From: CAVXEH01 sp963805305
Lineage (GTDB): Bacteria; Chloroflexota; Limnocylindria; QHBO01
Direction of reading: 5' to 3'
Assembly (NCBI GenBank): GCA_963805305.1
Contig: CAWDTM010000008.1
Coordinates: forward strand, 186,001-250,000
DNA: 64,000 bases
The position numbers and the translations under genes were made by a program. Of this stretch, positions 53,016-62,370 are shown piece after piece (position 1 is the stretch's first letter; the number at the start of each line of letters is the position of its first letter). The notes under the pieces are model-generated. The model saw only the letters and a list, made by a program, of their open reading frames with translations. It searched no databases and was not told the DNA's origin.

Positions 53016-53440
53016 AGACCTACGCAGTCAAGGCGAGCGAAATCCAACGGCGCTGGTGGGTGGTCGACGCGACCGACCAGACCCTGGGGCGGCTGGCGAC
53101 GCGCATCGCCACCCTGCTGGAGGGTAAGCACAAGCCCACCTATTCGCCGCACCTGGACACCGGCGACCACGTGGTCGTCATCAACGCGGCCCGGATCAAG
53201 GTGACCGGCAACAAGCTGGTCGACAAGTCCTACTTCCGCCACTCGAACTACCCCGGTGGCCTCAAGGAGGAGAGCCTGGCGGCCGTCATGGCACGCAAGC
53301 CCGAGCTGGTCATCGAGCGCGCGGTGAAGGGCATGCTGCCGCAGAACCGGATTGGCCGGGCCATGTACCGCAAGCTGAAGGTCTACCCGGGGGCGGATCA
53401 TCCGCACGAGGCCCAGCAGCCCACCACGGTCGAGCTGTGA
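53012..53440 (+). CDS. rplM: Ribosomal protein L13
   Basis: The 142-residue L13 is an early 50S binder. RRWWVVDATDQTLGRLATRIA and AVKGMLPQNRIGRAMYRKLKVY are typical. GTG start at 53012 overlaps the truA stop (GTGA). Confidence 0.96.
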   Translation: MKTYAVKASEIQRRWWVVDATDQTLGRLATRIATLLEGKHKPTYSPHLDTGDHVVVINAARIKVTGNKLVDKSYFRHSNYPGGLKEESLAAVMARKPELVIERAVKGMLPQNRIGRAMYRKLKVYPGADHPHEAQQPTTVEL

Positions 53441-53453
53441 GGACAATGAGCCG

Positions 53454-53846
53454 ATGAGCACGAGCTATATCTACGGCACCGGCCGCCGCAAGACGGCCAT
53501 TGCGCGCGTCCGCCTGCTGCCGGGCGATGGCGGCATCGTGGTGAACGGGAAGGACGTCGAGGACTACTTCGGCCGTGGCCCGGCGCTGGCCAGCCTGCGG
53601 TCGCCCTTCCGCGTGACCGAAACGGAGGGACGCTACTCCGCCAGCATCCTGGTGAGCGGAGGCGGGCTCGCCGGTCAGGCGGGCGCCATCCGTCACGGCA
53701 TCGCCCGGGCCCTGGTGAGCGCGCACCCGGACGCGCGCGCCGCGCTCCGCGAGGCGGGCCTGCTGACCCGAGACCCGCGGGCGAAGGAGCGCAAGAAGTA
53801 CGGTCTCAAGCGCGCCCGCAAGGCGCCGCAGTACACGAAGCGCTGA
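53454..53846 (+). CDS. rpsI: Ribosomal protein S9
   Basis: The 130-residue S9 reaches the P-site tRNA with its C-terminal KAPQYTKR. YGTGRRKTAIARVRL and GGLAGQAGAIRHGIARAL are conserved. It is the last gene before the strong hairpin at 53861. Confidence 0.97.
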   Translation: MSTSYIYGTGRRKTAIARVRLLPGDGGIVVNGKDVEDYFGRGPALASLRSPFRVTETEGRYSASILVSGGGLAGQAGAIRHGIARALVSAHPDARAALREAGLLTRDPRAKERKKYGLKRARKAPQYTKR

Positions 53847-53860
53847 TCCACATCTCCAGA

Positions 53861-53889
53861 GGGCCCCGGCGGGTTCGCCGGGGCCCTTT
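53861..53889 (+). terminator. Terminator hairpin ending the ribosomal gene block
   Basis: GGGCCCCGGCG (53861-53871) and CGCCGGGGCCC (53876-53886) form a perfect 11-bp GC stem with a GGTT loop, followed by only TTT. It lies 15 bp past the rpsI stop. The short T-run suggests incomplete termination, allowing some read-through into cdaA. Confidence 0.75.
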
Positions 53890-53897
53890 GGTATGAT
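53889..53897 (+). promoter_or_regulatory. Extended -10 promoter of the cdaA operon
   Basis: TGGTATGAT carries TGn and a TATGAT box (53892-53897) directly after the terminator stem. Transcription would begin near 53904. The box overlaps the first ATG of the cdaA reading frame (53893), so a transcript from here would need a later start. No -35 box is seen, since that region is the hairpin. Confidence 0.5.
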
Positions 53898-54936
53898 CGC
53901 GGGCGACGCTGGAGGACCGGTCGCACTTGTGTTGAACGCGATCAGCGACTTCTTCAACACCTACTTCCTGGGCAGCTGGAGGTCGATCGTCGACATCCTG
54001 CTCGTCGCGGTCGTCATCTACTGGCTCTTCATCCTGATCCGGGGAACGCGTGCGGTCCGGATCGTGATCGGACTCTCGATCCTGTACCTCGTCTACCTGG
54101 CGGCACAGGCGCTCCAGCTCAGGCTCCTCTCGACCCTGCTCCAGGCTGGCGCGGTGGTGGGCCTGTTTGCCATCGTCGTCGTCTTCCAGCCGGAGCTTCG
54201 GAGGGCGCTGGAGCAGATCGGCCGGGTTGGATCGCTCAACCGCTTCTTCGTCTCGAGCGAGCTGGCCGCTGCCGAGAAGGTCGCGGGCCAGGTGAGCCGT
54301 GCCGCCCGGCTGCTCGCGGGATCGCGCCACGGTGCCCTGATCGTGATCGAGCGGGACACGGGCCTGCACGACCTCGCCGCGGAATCGGGGGTCCTCCTCA
54401 ACGCCGACCTTCGGGCAGAGCTGCTGGTCACCCTCTTCTACCGGGGCACGGCGCTCCACGACGGCGCGGTGATCATCTCGGGTGATCGGATCCTAGCTGC
54501 AGGCGTGCTCCTGCCCCTGAGCCAGAACGTGCTCGATTCGGAACGCTACGGGACGCGGCACCGCGCCGCGATAGGCATCAGCGAGCAGACCGATGCGGTG
54601 ATCATCGTCGTCAGCGAGGAGACCGGGTCAATCAGCCTCGTCCTGCGCGGCCGCATCGAGCGGAACCTCACCGAGGACCAGCTGCGTCGCCGGATCCTGA
54701 ACCTCATCCGTCCGCAGACCCCCCGGCGGGCCATGCCGATCCTGCGCCGGACCCTGGAGGGTCGCTGGGGCATCGGGGGTGGCGAGCCAACCGGTCCTGT
54801 CGACCCCGACGAGCGGGTCATCGGCGAAGATGGAGGCAAGCGGCCGTCGCGCAACCCGATGCGGCGCCGGCGAGGCGCCAAGCCGGACGACAAGGACGCC
54901 GGCGACGCGGTGCTTCCCGCGGAGCAGAAGAGCTGA
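53893..54936 (+). CDS. cdaA: Diadenylate cyclase (c-di-AMP synthase)
   Basis: The product joins two ATP into c-di-AMP, which controls potassium and osmotic balance and wall growth. Two or three N-terminal helices (about 30-95) anchor it in the membrane. The DAC domain follows with D190-G191-A192 and R222-H223-R224, the key motifs. A basic, disordered tail extends it to 347 residues. The start is uncertain: the ATG at 53893 lies inside a promoter box; the GTG at 53929, with GGAGG 13 nt upstream, fits a transcript from that promoter. Overlaps ybbR by one base. Confidence 0.94.
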   Translation: MIAGDAGGPVALVLNAISDFFNTYFLGSWRSIVDILLVAVVIYWLFILIRGTRAVRIVIGLSILYLVYLAAQALQLRLLSTLLQAGAVVGLFAIVVVFQPELRRALEQIGRVGSLNRFFVSSELAAAEKVAGQVSRAARLLAGSRHGALIVIERDTGLHDLAAESGVLLNADLRAELLVTLFYRGTALHDGAVIISGDRILAAGVLLPLSQNVLDSERYGTRHRAAIGISEQTDAVIIVVSEETGSISLVLRGRIERNLTEDQLRRRILNLIRPQTPRRAMPILRRTLEGRWGIGGGEPTGPVDPDERVIGEDGGKRPSRNPMRRRRGAKPDDKDAGDAVLPAEQKS

Positions 54937-56171
54937 TGGGCTGGGTGGTCCGCAACTGGCAGCTGAAGCTCGGGGCGCTGGCCCTGGCCACCATCCTGTA
55001 CACCGGCCTCGTCTTTTCCGGCTCGTTCACCGAGGCGCGCATCGGCGGGGTGCCCATCCAGCGCATCAACCAGCCGAGCGCGGCCTACGTCATCACCCAG
55101 CAGCTCGATCCCGTCGAGGTGCATTATCGCCGCTCCCAGGACGCCGTGGGTCCCATCAACCAGAACAGCTTTGCCGCGACCGTGGACCTGGCGAACTACG
55201 ACATGACCCGGCCCGGCACGCCGCAGAGCCTGCCCGTCACGGTCAACGCACTGGCGAGCGGGGTGGATGTGCTGGACGTCACACCGTCGCAGGTGACCGT
55301 CACCCTCGATGTGCTGGCCTCCAAGGAGGTGGACGTCCAGGTCGATCACGGCGTGGTGCCCGAGGGTCTCGAGCTGGGAGGCGCGACCGTCAGCCAGACG
55401 ACCGTGATGGCCCGCGGCCCCAGCTCGTTCGTCAGCCAGGTCGTGCGCGCGGTCGCGCGCGTCCAGATCGACGCCTCGGGCATCGACTACCACAACAACC
55501 AGGTCGACCTGCGGCCCGTCGACGCGTCCGGTGCACTCGTGCAGTCGGTGGAGCTGACTCCGAGTGTCGTGACCGTCGACATTCCCGTCGACCAGACCGA
55601 GACGAGCAAGACCGTACCGGTCAGCGTTGCCCTGACGGGAACCCCGGCGACGGGCTACACCATCGACCAGGTCACGCCGGACCCGCTGACGGTCACCCTC
55701 CGCGGAACGCCGTCGGTCCTGGCGGACGTCAGGGAGGTCTCCACGGCCCCGGTCTCGGTCAATGGCCTCGCCGCGACGCGCACCTTCACCGCGGACCTGG
55801 TCCTGCCCACCGGCCTGCAGCTGGCCCAGGGATCGTCGTCGTCGGTCAGCGTGGCGGTGACGGTCTCGGCCGCGCAGGCGAGCCGCACGTATCTCGTCGG
55901 GGTGACCTGCATTGGCGCATCCGCCGGAACGACCTGCCTGCCGCAGTCCGACCAGATCGCGATCACCGTTTCCGGGACCGAACCAGCGCTGGCGGCGCTC
56001 AAGATCGCACAGATCACCCCGGTGCTGAACGTCGGCGGGCTCGCAGCGGGCAGCCACGACGTGACTCCCAGCGTGTCCCTCCCCGACGGGATCAGCCTGC
56101 TCTCCTTCTCGCCCGGTCAGGTGACGGTGATCATCACCCAGCCGTTGCCCACCCCGACGCCCGGAGCCTGA
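54936..56171 (+). CDS. YbbR-domain protein (CdaR-like regulator of CdaA)
   Basis: The 411-residue protein has one N-terminal membrane helix (about 9-29) and an extracytoplasmic part made of about four YbbR repeats of some 80 residues, ending in a short Pro/Thr tail. In Firmicutes CdaR binds CdaA and adjusts its activity, and the gene order cdaA-cdaR-glmM is kept here. Repeats are visible as recurring VTVTL/VDIPV strands. Confidence 0.88.
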   Translation: MGWVVRNWQLKLGALALATILYTGLVFSGSFTEARIGGVPIQRINQPSAAYVITQQLDPVEVHYRRSQDAVGPINQNSFAATVDLANYDMTRPGTPQSLPVTVNALASGVDVLDVTPSQVTVTLDVLASKEVDVQVDHGVVPEGLELGGATVSQTTVMARGPSSFVSQVVRAVARVQIDASGIDYHNNQVDLRPVDASGALVQSVELTPSVVTVDIPVDQTETSKTVPVSVALTGTPATGYTIDQVTPDPLTVTLRGTPSVLADVREVSTAPVSVNGLAATRTFTADLVLPTGLQLAQGSSSSVSVAVTVSAAQASRTYLVGVTCIGASAGTTCLPQSDQIAITVSGTEPALAALKIAQITPVLNVGGLAAGSHDVTPSVSLPDGISLLSFSPGQVTVIITQPLPTPTPGA

Positions 56172-57503
56172 GTGGCCCGCCTGTTCGGCACGGACGGCAT
56201 TCGCGGCGTCGCGAACGTGGACCTGACGCCGGCCCTGGCTCACGACCTGGGCCGGGCTGTGGGACACCTGCTCACCGGAGACCGGCGCCGGGTCGTGATC
56301 GGCCAGGACACCAGGCGCTCCGGCGACATGCTGGCAGCGGCGCTGGCCGCCGGTCTCGCGAGCATCGGAGCCGACGTGGTGGAGCTGGGCGTCGTCACCA
56401 CCCCCTGCCTGGCCTTCGTGGCGGGGAGCGGCGACTTCGAGGCCGGGATCATGGTGAGCGCCTCCCATAATCCGGCGTCGGACAACGGGCTGAAGGTGCT
56501 GTCGGGCGGCCGCAAGATCGATGACGAGGCGGAGAGTCGGCTCGAGTCGCTCATCTTCCAGGCCGAGTCCCTGCCCGGTCCCGGAAACGACGGGCTTGGC
56601 CGGATCGCGCGCGACATCGGCCCCATCGCCGACTATCGGGCACATCTCGCGGATGCCGCCGGGGACGCCTTCGAGGGCCTGCGGATCGCGGTCGACTGCG
56701 CGAACGGGTCCGCCAGTGTCATCGCGCCGGAGCTCTTCCGCAGCCTGGGTGCGGAGGTGACCGCTCTCTTCGCCGAGCCGGATGGCACGAACATCAACGC
56801 GGGCTGCGGCAGCACCAGCCCGGACACGATGGCCCGCATCGTCCGGGACCGGCACCTCGACCTGGGCTTCGCGTTCGACGGTGACGCGGATCGGCTGATC
56901 GCCGCTGACGAGCGCGGCGAGCTGGTGGACGGGGACCTGATCATGGGGATCTGCGCGCTCGACCGGCTCGCGCGCGGCACGCTGCGCAACGACCTGCTCG
57001 TCGTGACGGTCATGAGCAACGGCGGCCTCGAGCGGGTCGTCTCCGGCGCCGGCGGTCGTGTGGTGCGCACCCCCGTGGGCGACCGGCACGTCTTCGAGGC
57101 CATGGAGCGGGCAGACGCGATCATGGGCGGTGAGCAGTCCGGTCACATCATCTTCCGGGATCGGGCCACCACCGGGGACGGGATCCTGACCGCCATCGAG
57201 CTCACGCGAACCCTGCGGGGAAGCGAGGGGGCGCGCCTGTCGGAGCTCGCGGCGCGCATTCCGAGGCTTCCGCAGGTGATGATAAACTCAGCCGTCCGCC
57301 ACAAGGATCAGTGGCAGGTGGACCCGGAGTTCGGGGCCGCCGTGACGAAGGCCACGACACTGCTGCGGGGTCGAGGGCGGATCCTGGTCCGACCATCGGG
57401 GACCGAGCCCAAGATCAGGATCATGGTCGAGGGGGACGACCACGAGGAGATCAACGAGATCGCCCGCGAGCTTGCCCGGCTCGCAGAGGCGCGCCTGAAC
57501 TGA
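56172..57503 (+). CDS. glmM: Phosphoglucosamine mutase
   Basis: The 443-residue enzyme turns glucosamine-6-phosphate into the 1-phosphate for UDP-GlcNAc. The phosphoserine loop is SASHNP (S98), the metal loop DGDADR (236-241), and the phosphate-binding loop RPSGTEPK lies near the end. GlmM also binds and restrains CdaA in Firmicutes. GTG start at 56172 directly follows the ybbR stop. Confidence 0.96.
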   Translation: MARLFGTDGIRGVANVDLTPALAHDLGRAVGHLLTGDRRRVVIGQDTRRSGDMLAAALAAGLASIGADVVELGVVTTPCLAFVAGSGDFEAGIMVSASHNPASDNGLKVLSGGRKIDDEAESRLESLIFQAESLPGPGNDGLGRIARDIGPIADYRAHLADAAGDAFEGLRIAVDCANGSASVIAPELFRSLGAEVTALFAEPDGTNINAGCGSTSPDTMARIVRDRHLDLGFAFDGDADRLIAADERGELVDGDLIMGICALDRLARGTLRNDLLVVTVMSNGGLERVVSGAGGRVVRTPVGDRHVFEAMERADAIMGGEQSGHIIFRDRATTGDGILTAIELTRTLRGSEGARLSELAARIPRLPQVMINSAVRHKDQWQVDPEFGAAVTKATTLLRGRGRILVRPSGTEPKIRIMVEGDDHEEINEIARELARLAEARLN

Positions 57504-57530
57504 CCATCACCCACCACAGGAGGGCGACCC

Positions 57531-59360
57531 ATGTGCGGCATCGTCGGGTACGTGGGGCCGCGCGACGCTGCCCCCATCCTGCTCGAGGGGCTGCGGCGCC
57601 TCGAGTATCGAGGCTATGACTCGGCGGGCATCGCGCTCGTCACGGACGAGGGGACGGTCTTCGTCGAGAAGAAGGCGGGCAAGCTCACCAACCTGACCGA
57701 GCATCTCAACGGCGGAGCCCCGTCCGGCCATCCCGGGATCGCGCATACCCGCTGGGCGACGCACGGGCGGCCCAACGACACGAACGCGCACCCGCATACC
57801 GACTGCACCGGGCGCCTGGCGCTGATCCACAACGGGATCATCGAGAACTATGCGGAGATCAAGGACCGCCTGCGCGCGGAGGGCCATCAATTCCGCTCGG
57901 AGACCGACACCGAGGTCCTGGCCCACCTCATCGAGTCGCGCTACGAGGGCGACCTGGTCGAGGCGGTCCGTCTCGCGCTGCGCGAGGTGCGCGGCGCGTA
58001 CGCCATCGGCGTCATGCACCTCGATCACCCCGATTGCATCGTGGGGGCCAGGATGAACGTCCCGCTCATCGTGGGGCTGGGTGACGGCGAGGGATTCCTG
58101 GCCAGCGACGTGCCGGCCATCCTGGAGCACACGAAGAACGTGGTCATCCTCCACGAGGGCGACATCGCGGCGGTGACGCCCGGCGGCGTCCGGATCATGG
58201 ACCTCGACGGAGAGGCCGTCGAGCGCGAGGTCACCCATATCACGTGGAACCTCCAGGCGGCGGAGAAGGGCGGCTTCCCGCACTTCACGCTCAAGGAGAT
58301 CTACGAGCAGCCGCACGCCATCCAGGAGGCGCTCCGAGGGCGCGTGCATACCGATGGGACGGTGCACCTGCCCGAGCTCGATGCGATCAGCGCGAAGCTC
58401 GAGGCGGTCGACAGGGTCTACATCATCGGCTGCGGGACCGCGAACTACGCCAGCCAGGTGGGGGCGCAGCTGATCCAGGACTGGGCGGGCCTGCCGGCGG
58501 CGGCGCAGATCGGGTCCGAGATGCGCTACTCACCGCCTCCCATCGACGATCGCACCCTGGTCATCAGCGTCAGCCAGTCCGGCGAGACGGCGGATACCCT
58601 GGCGCCCACCCGGCTTGCGGCCGAGCGCGGCGCCACGGTCGTGGTGGTCACGAACGTCGTCGGGTCCGCGCTGACGCGGGACGCCGCGGCGGTCTGCTAC
58701 CTGCAGGCCGGGCCCGAGATCGCGGTGGCCAGCACCAAGGCATTCGTCACGCAGGTCCTCGTGCTCGAGATGGTCGCACTCCACCTGGCCCGCCTCCGCG
58801 GCCGGATGCGACCCCACCAGGTGAGCGCCATCGGGCGGGCCATGCGGGAGCTCCCGGGCCATGCGGCCGAGACCCTCCGCCTGGCACCCCAGATCAAGAA
58901 GATCGCGCGCCGCTATGCAGGGGCGACCAGCATGATGTTCATCGGCCGCGCGCTGGGCTTCCCGATCGCCATGGAGGGCGCCCTGAAGCTCAAGGAGCTC
59001 AGCTACGTGCACGCGGAGGGCTACGCGGCCGGTGAGCTGAAGCACGGCCCCATCGCGCTCCTCGATGCGGCAACGCCCCTGGTCGCGATCGCCACCCGTG
59101 GCGCAACCTACGACAAGGTCGTGAGCAACGTCGCGGAGGTCCGCGCCCGCGAGGCTCCGGTCATTGCCGTGGCGACCGAGGGCGACGACCAGATCGGGCG
59201 GTACGCGCAGGACGTGATCGCGGTCCCGGAGACCATCGAGGCCCTGGCACCGATCGTTGCCATCCTGCCCCTCCAGCTCCTTGCCTACGAGGTGGCGGTC
59301 GCCCGGGGAACCGATGTCGACCAGCCCAGGAACCTCGCGAAGTCGGTCACCGTCGAATAG
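57531..59360 (+). CDS. glmS: Glutamine-fructose-6-phosphate aminotransferase (isomerizing)
   Basis: The 609-residue enzyme makes glucosamine-6-phosphate from fructose-6-phosphate and glutamine. The glutaminase domain begins MCGIVGYVG with nucleophile C2 after Met removal; two SIS sugar domains follow (about 285-420, 455-600, with SQSGETADT). AGGAGGG serves the ATG. No glmS ribozyme is visible in the 27-bp gap. Confidence 0.97.
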   Translation: MCGIVGYVGPRDAAPILLEGLRRLEYRGYDSAGIALVTDEGTVFVEKKAGKLTNLTEHLNGGAPSGHPGIAHTRWATHGRPNDTNAHPHTDCTGRLALIHNGIIENYAEIKDRLRAEGHQFRSETDTEVLAHLIESRYEGDLVEAVRLALREVRGAYAIGVMHLDHPDCIVGARMNVPLIVGLGDGEGFLASDVPAILEHTKNVVILHEGDIAAVTPGGVRIMDLDGEAVEREVTHITWNLQAAEKGGFPHFTLKEIYEQPHAIQEALRGRVHTDGTVHLPELDAISAKLEAVDRVYIIGCGTANYASQVGAQLIQDWAGLPAAAQIGSEMRYSPPPIDDRTLVISVSQSGETADTLAPTRLAAERGATVVVVTNVVGSALTRDAAAVCYLQAGPEIAVASTKAFVTQVLVLEMVALHLARLRGRMRPHQVSAIGRAMRELPGHAAETLRLAPQIKKIARRYAGATSMMFIGRALGFPIAMEGALKLKELSYVHAEGYAAGELKHGPIALLDAATPLVAIATRGATYDKVVSNVAEVRAREAPVIAVATEGDDQIGRYAQDVIAVPETIEALAPIVAILPLQLLAYEVAVARGTDVDQPRNLAKSVTVE

Positions 59361-59755
59361 TGAGCCGCCACGAGGTGGGGGTCGACCTCGTCGACATCGA
59401 TCGGATCGTGGCTGTCCTGGGCCGCTACCCCGACCGATTCCGTCGCCGCGTCCTGACCGAGGCGGAGGATCGCTACTGCCACGGTCGGCCCGAGCGCATC
59501 GCGGGTCGCTGGGCTGCCAAGGAGGCGATCAGCAAGGTGCTGGGCCTGGGCGTGCGCGGCGTGGGCTGGCGCGAGATCGAGGTTCTGCCGAACCGCGCCG
59601 GGCAGCCGCAGGTGCTGCTGCGTGATCGCGCTGCTGCCCGAGCGGAGGCCCTGCAGCTCGCGGAGGTGACCGTCTCGATCTCGCACGAGCGCAGGATGGC
59701 GGTCGCCGTCGCGATCGCTGAACGGCGGGAGGGGAACGCGGATGCCCATTGGTGA
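59360..59755 (+). CDS. acpS: Holo-[acyl-carrier-protein] synthase
   Basis: The 131-residue enzyme attaches phosphopantetheine to ACP. Metal residues are D9 in VGVDLVDIDR and E55 in WAAKEAISK; VSISHERRMAVAVA is the conserved end. GTG start at 59360 shares one base with the glmS stop, and it overlaps nnrD. Confidence 0.93.
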   Translation: MSRHEVGVDLVDIDRIVAVLGRYPDRFRRRVLTEAEDRYCHGRPERIAGRWAAKEAISKVLGLGVRGVGWREIEVLPNRAGQPQVLLRDRAAARAEALQLAEVTVSISHERRMAVAVAIAERREGNADAHW

Positions 59756-60641
59756 GATCACCCGGGACTGGGTGGCCGAGCACCTCCCGCGGCGGCCGGC
59801 CCGGAGCCACAAGGGGACCTTCGGGCGGGTGCTGGTCGCCGCAGGGTCACTCGAGTACGGCGGGGCGCCGCTGCTTGCCGGCCTCGGCGCCGCCCGCAGC
59901 GGCGCCGGCCTCGTCAGCCTGGCCGTGCCCGAGTCCCTCGCGCTTCGACTCGTGGGCGAGGTACCGGAGCTCACCATGGTCCTGCTCCAGGAGGAGGCCG
60001 CCGGCCTCACCGGACCGAACGGGTGGCGACGCCTCGCGGCCGAGACCCTGGCCTCCGATGCGAGCGTCATCGGTCCTGGGCTGGGCCGCCTGCCCTCGAC
60101 CCTCCGCCGCACGCGCAACCTCGTGAGCGAGCTGCGCAAGCCTGCGGTCGTGGACGCCGACGGTCTCAACGCGCTGGCCGATGGCGAGCGCTGGTGGCGA
60201 TCGGTGTCGACGCAGCTGGTCCTCACCCCGCACCCTGGTGAGTTCGCGAGGCTCACCAGAGCCTCCGAGATCGGACGCCTCGCGGAGGACGATCGCTACC
60301 GGATCGAGCGAGCCCGGGAGGCGGCCCTGCTCTGGGGCCAGGTGGTGGTCCTGAAGGGAGCGCACACCGTCATCGTCGACACGGAGGGCAACGGGGTCGT
60401 CAGCGAGGTCGCAACCCCCGCGCTGGCCACCGCCGGCAGCGGTGACGTCCTGGCCGGCTCGATCGGCGCGTTCCTTGCCGGCGGGTGCGAGCCGATGGTG
60501 GCGGCCACGCTGGGCGTTGCGATCCACGGGCAGGCGGGGCTGATCGCGGAGCAGCGGATCGGCAGGGCCGGGGTCATGGCCCGCGATATCGCCAACCTCC
60601 TGCCCGAGGCGATGGAATCGTTCCGTGGGGGTCGCGGGTGA
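59742..60641 (+). CDS. nnrD: ADP-dependent NAD(P)H-hydrate dehydratase
   Basis: The 299-residue protein is a ribokinase-fold repair enzyme that restores NAD(P)H from its hydrate. VVDADGLNAL, LTPHPGEFARL and ATAGSGDVLAGSIGAFLAGG are the family signatures. The epimerase domain often fused at the N-terminus is absent and must be coded elsewhere if present. Overlaps acpS and alr. Confidence 0.93.
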   Translation: MPIGEITRDWVAEHLPRRPARSHKGTFGRVLVAAGSLEYGGAPLLAGLGAARSGAGLVSLAVPESLALRLVGEVPELTMVLLQEEAAGLTGPNGWRRLAAETLASDASVIGPGLGRLPSTLRRTRNLVSELRKPAVVDADGLNALADGERWWRSVSTQLVLTPHPGEFARLTRASEIGRLAEDDRYRIERAREAALLWGQVVVLKGAHTVIVDTEGNGVVSEVATPALATAGSGDVLAGSIGAFLAGGCEPMVAATLGVAIHGQAGLIAEQRIGRAGVMARDIANLLPEAMESFRGGRG

Positions 60642-61786
60642 GCCCGGAGGCTGCCCCGCCGGTTCGCAGCCGGCACCGCGCCTGGATCGAGGTGGACCAC
60701 GCGGCGATCGCGAGCAATGTCGGTGTGGTACGGAGCCTGGCCGGCACGGGCAAGGAGATCATCGGCATCGTCAAGGCCAACGCCTACGGGCATGGCGACG
60801 TCGAGGTTGCCCGGACCCTGCTCGACGTCGGTGTCGAGCGGCTCGGAGTCGCGACGCTCGACGAAGGCCTGCGGCTCCGCGCGGCCGGCATCGACGTTCC
60901 GATCCTTGTGCTCTGGGGGATGGGTGAGGCAGAGGCCGAGCCCGCGTTCGCCGCGGGCCTGGAGCCCATCGTCTACTCGGAGGCAGGCGTCGCACTGGCC
61001 GAGGCCGGGGCCGCAGCGACCGGACGGCGCGGGGCGGTCCATCTCAAGATCGACACCGGTCTGGGCCGCCAGGGCGCGGAGCCGGGGGAGGCGGTTCGAC
61101 TGGCGCTGGCCATTGCACGCAGCCGCCATCTTCGCCTGGCCGGCACCTTCAGCCACCTTGCCGTCCCCGGCGAGGACGCGGCGTACACCGACGTGCAGGC
61201 CCTGCGCCTGGCCCAGGTCCTCGATTCGGTCCGCTCCGCCGGCGTGGATCCGGGGCTGGTCCACATCTCGGCCAGCGGCGGAATCCTGGCCGGGGTCGGC
61301 GGCTTCGCCGATGCGGTCCGTCCCGGGCTGCTGCTGTACGGGATCGCACCGGCGTGGGCCGCCGACCGCGAGCTGGGCCTGCGCCCCGCCCTGTCGGTTC
61401 GCGCGCTGCCGCTGCGGATCTTTGACCTCGCGGCGGGGGAGGCGATCGGGTATGGGCTGCGGTTCCGCGCCTCGCACCCGACCCGGATCGCGACCCTGCC
61501 GATCGGGTACGGGGACGGATGGCCGCGAGCCCACATCAACAACGGCTGGGCCCTCGTCCGCGGGCGCCGGGTCCCGATCGTGGGGGCCGTCAGCATGGAC
61601 GGCCTGACGGTCGATGTCGGGGCGGTCGATGGGGTAACCTACTCCGACGAATTCGTCCTGATCGGTGCCCAGGGCGGTGAGCGGATCACCGCCGCCGAGG
61701 TGGCGGCCGAGCGGAGGACCATCAGCTACGAAGTGACGACCGCCCTGCGCGATCGGCTCCCGAGGATTCACGTGCGGGACCGGTGA
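60638..61786 (+). CDS. alr: Alanine racemase
   Basis: The 382-residue PLP enzyme makes D-alanine for the cell wall. K46 in VKANAYGHG binds PLP; the second base Tyr is expected in the C-terminal beta domain near IGYGDGWPR or in the MDGLTVDVG segment, both conserved. GTG start at 60638 overlaps the nnrD stop (GTGA); reading farther upstream is not Alr-like. Confidence 0.95.
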   Translation: MSPEAAPPVRSRHRAWIEVDHAAIASNVGVVRSLAGTGKEIIGIVKANAYGHGDVEVARTLLDVGVERLGVATLDEGLRLRAAGIDVPILVLWGMGEAEAEPAFAAGLEPIVYSEAGVALAEAGAAATGRRGAVHLKIDTGLGRQGAEPGEAVRLALAIARSRHLRLAGTFSHLAVPGEDAAYTDVQALRLAQVLDSVRSAGVDPGLVHISASGGILAGVGGFADAVRPGLLLYGIAPAWAADRELGLRPALSVRALPLRIFDLAAGEAIGYGLRFRASHPTRIATLPIGYGDGWPRAHINNGWALVRGRRVPIVGAVSMDGLTVDVGAVDGVTYSDEFVLIGAQGGERITAAEVAAERRTISYEVTTALRDRLPRIHVRDR

Positions 61787-62370
61787 ATGCAGGGTCGCAC
61801 GAGCGACGAACCGCCATGGGACTGCCCATCGAGATCGAGATCTGGCGAGGGGAGATCGCCGAGCTGGAAGTCGACGCCATCGTCGTTCCGGCCAACGAGA
61901 GCCTGTTCATGACCAACCCGGTCGCCGCGTCGGTGAAGCGCCTGGCGGGGGAGGAGGTCGAGCGTGCCGCCGTGACCCAGGGTCCGGTCGCTCCGGGAAC
62001 GGCGGTCGTGACCGGCGGCGGACGGCTGGCGGCCCCATACGTGGTGCACGCCGTCGCGGTGGGGCACGATCTCACGGCGGACGCGGAGCGCCTGCGCCAG
62101 GCGATCCGTGCGGCGCTGCAGGCAGTGGAGCACCTCTCCCTGCGACGGATCGCCCTTGCCCCGCTCGGGACGGAGCGAGGCGTCTTCACCCCCTCGGACG
62201 CCGCGGCGCTGCTCTTCGACGAGATCATCACCCATGCGGAGCGGCGCTCGGGAAGCCCCGAGTCCATGGTGATCGCCGTGTCCCGCCACGAGGAGCTCAC
62301 CGCATTCGCCGCCACGCTCGATGTCGTGCGGTCGCGGACCATTCCGACACCGCCCGTCGAGGGCCGATGA
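61783..62370 (+). CDS. Macro-domain-like protein
   Basis: The 195-residue product has the macro-domain opening IEIWRGEIAELEVDAIVVPAN and a later APLGTERGVF segment like the second ligand loop. The first loop, normally NAANxxLxxGGGVAxAI, reads PANESLFMTNPVAASVK, so the glycines that hold ADP-ribose are gone. Ligand and activity are therefore uncertain. The GTG at 61783 overlaps alr; an ATG at 61816 is an alternative. Confidence 0.75.
   Translation: MNAGSHERRTAMGLPIEIEIWRGEIAELEVDAIVVPANESLFMTNPVAASVKRLAGEEVERAAVTQGPVAPGTAVVTGGGRLAAPYVVHAVAVGHDLTADAERLRQAIRAALQAVEHLSLRRIALAPLGTERGVFTPSDAAALLFDEIITHAERRSGSPESMVIAVSRHEELTAFAATLDVVRSRTIPTPPVEGR

Noticed and set aside
57504..57530. glmS ribozyme upstream of glmS
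   Set aside because: The gap is only 27 bp and holds just a Shine-Dalgarno; a ribozyme core needs well over 100 nt.
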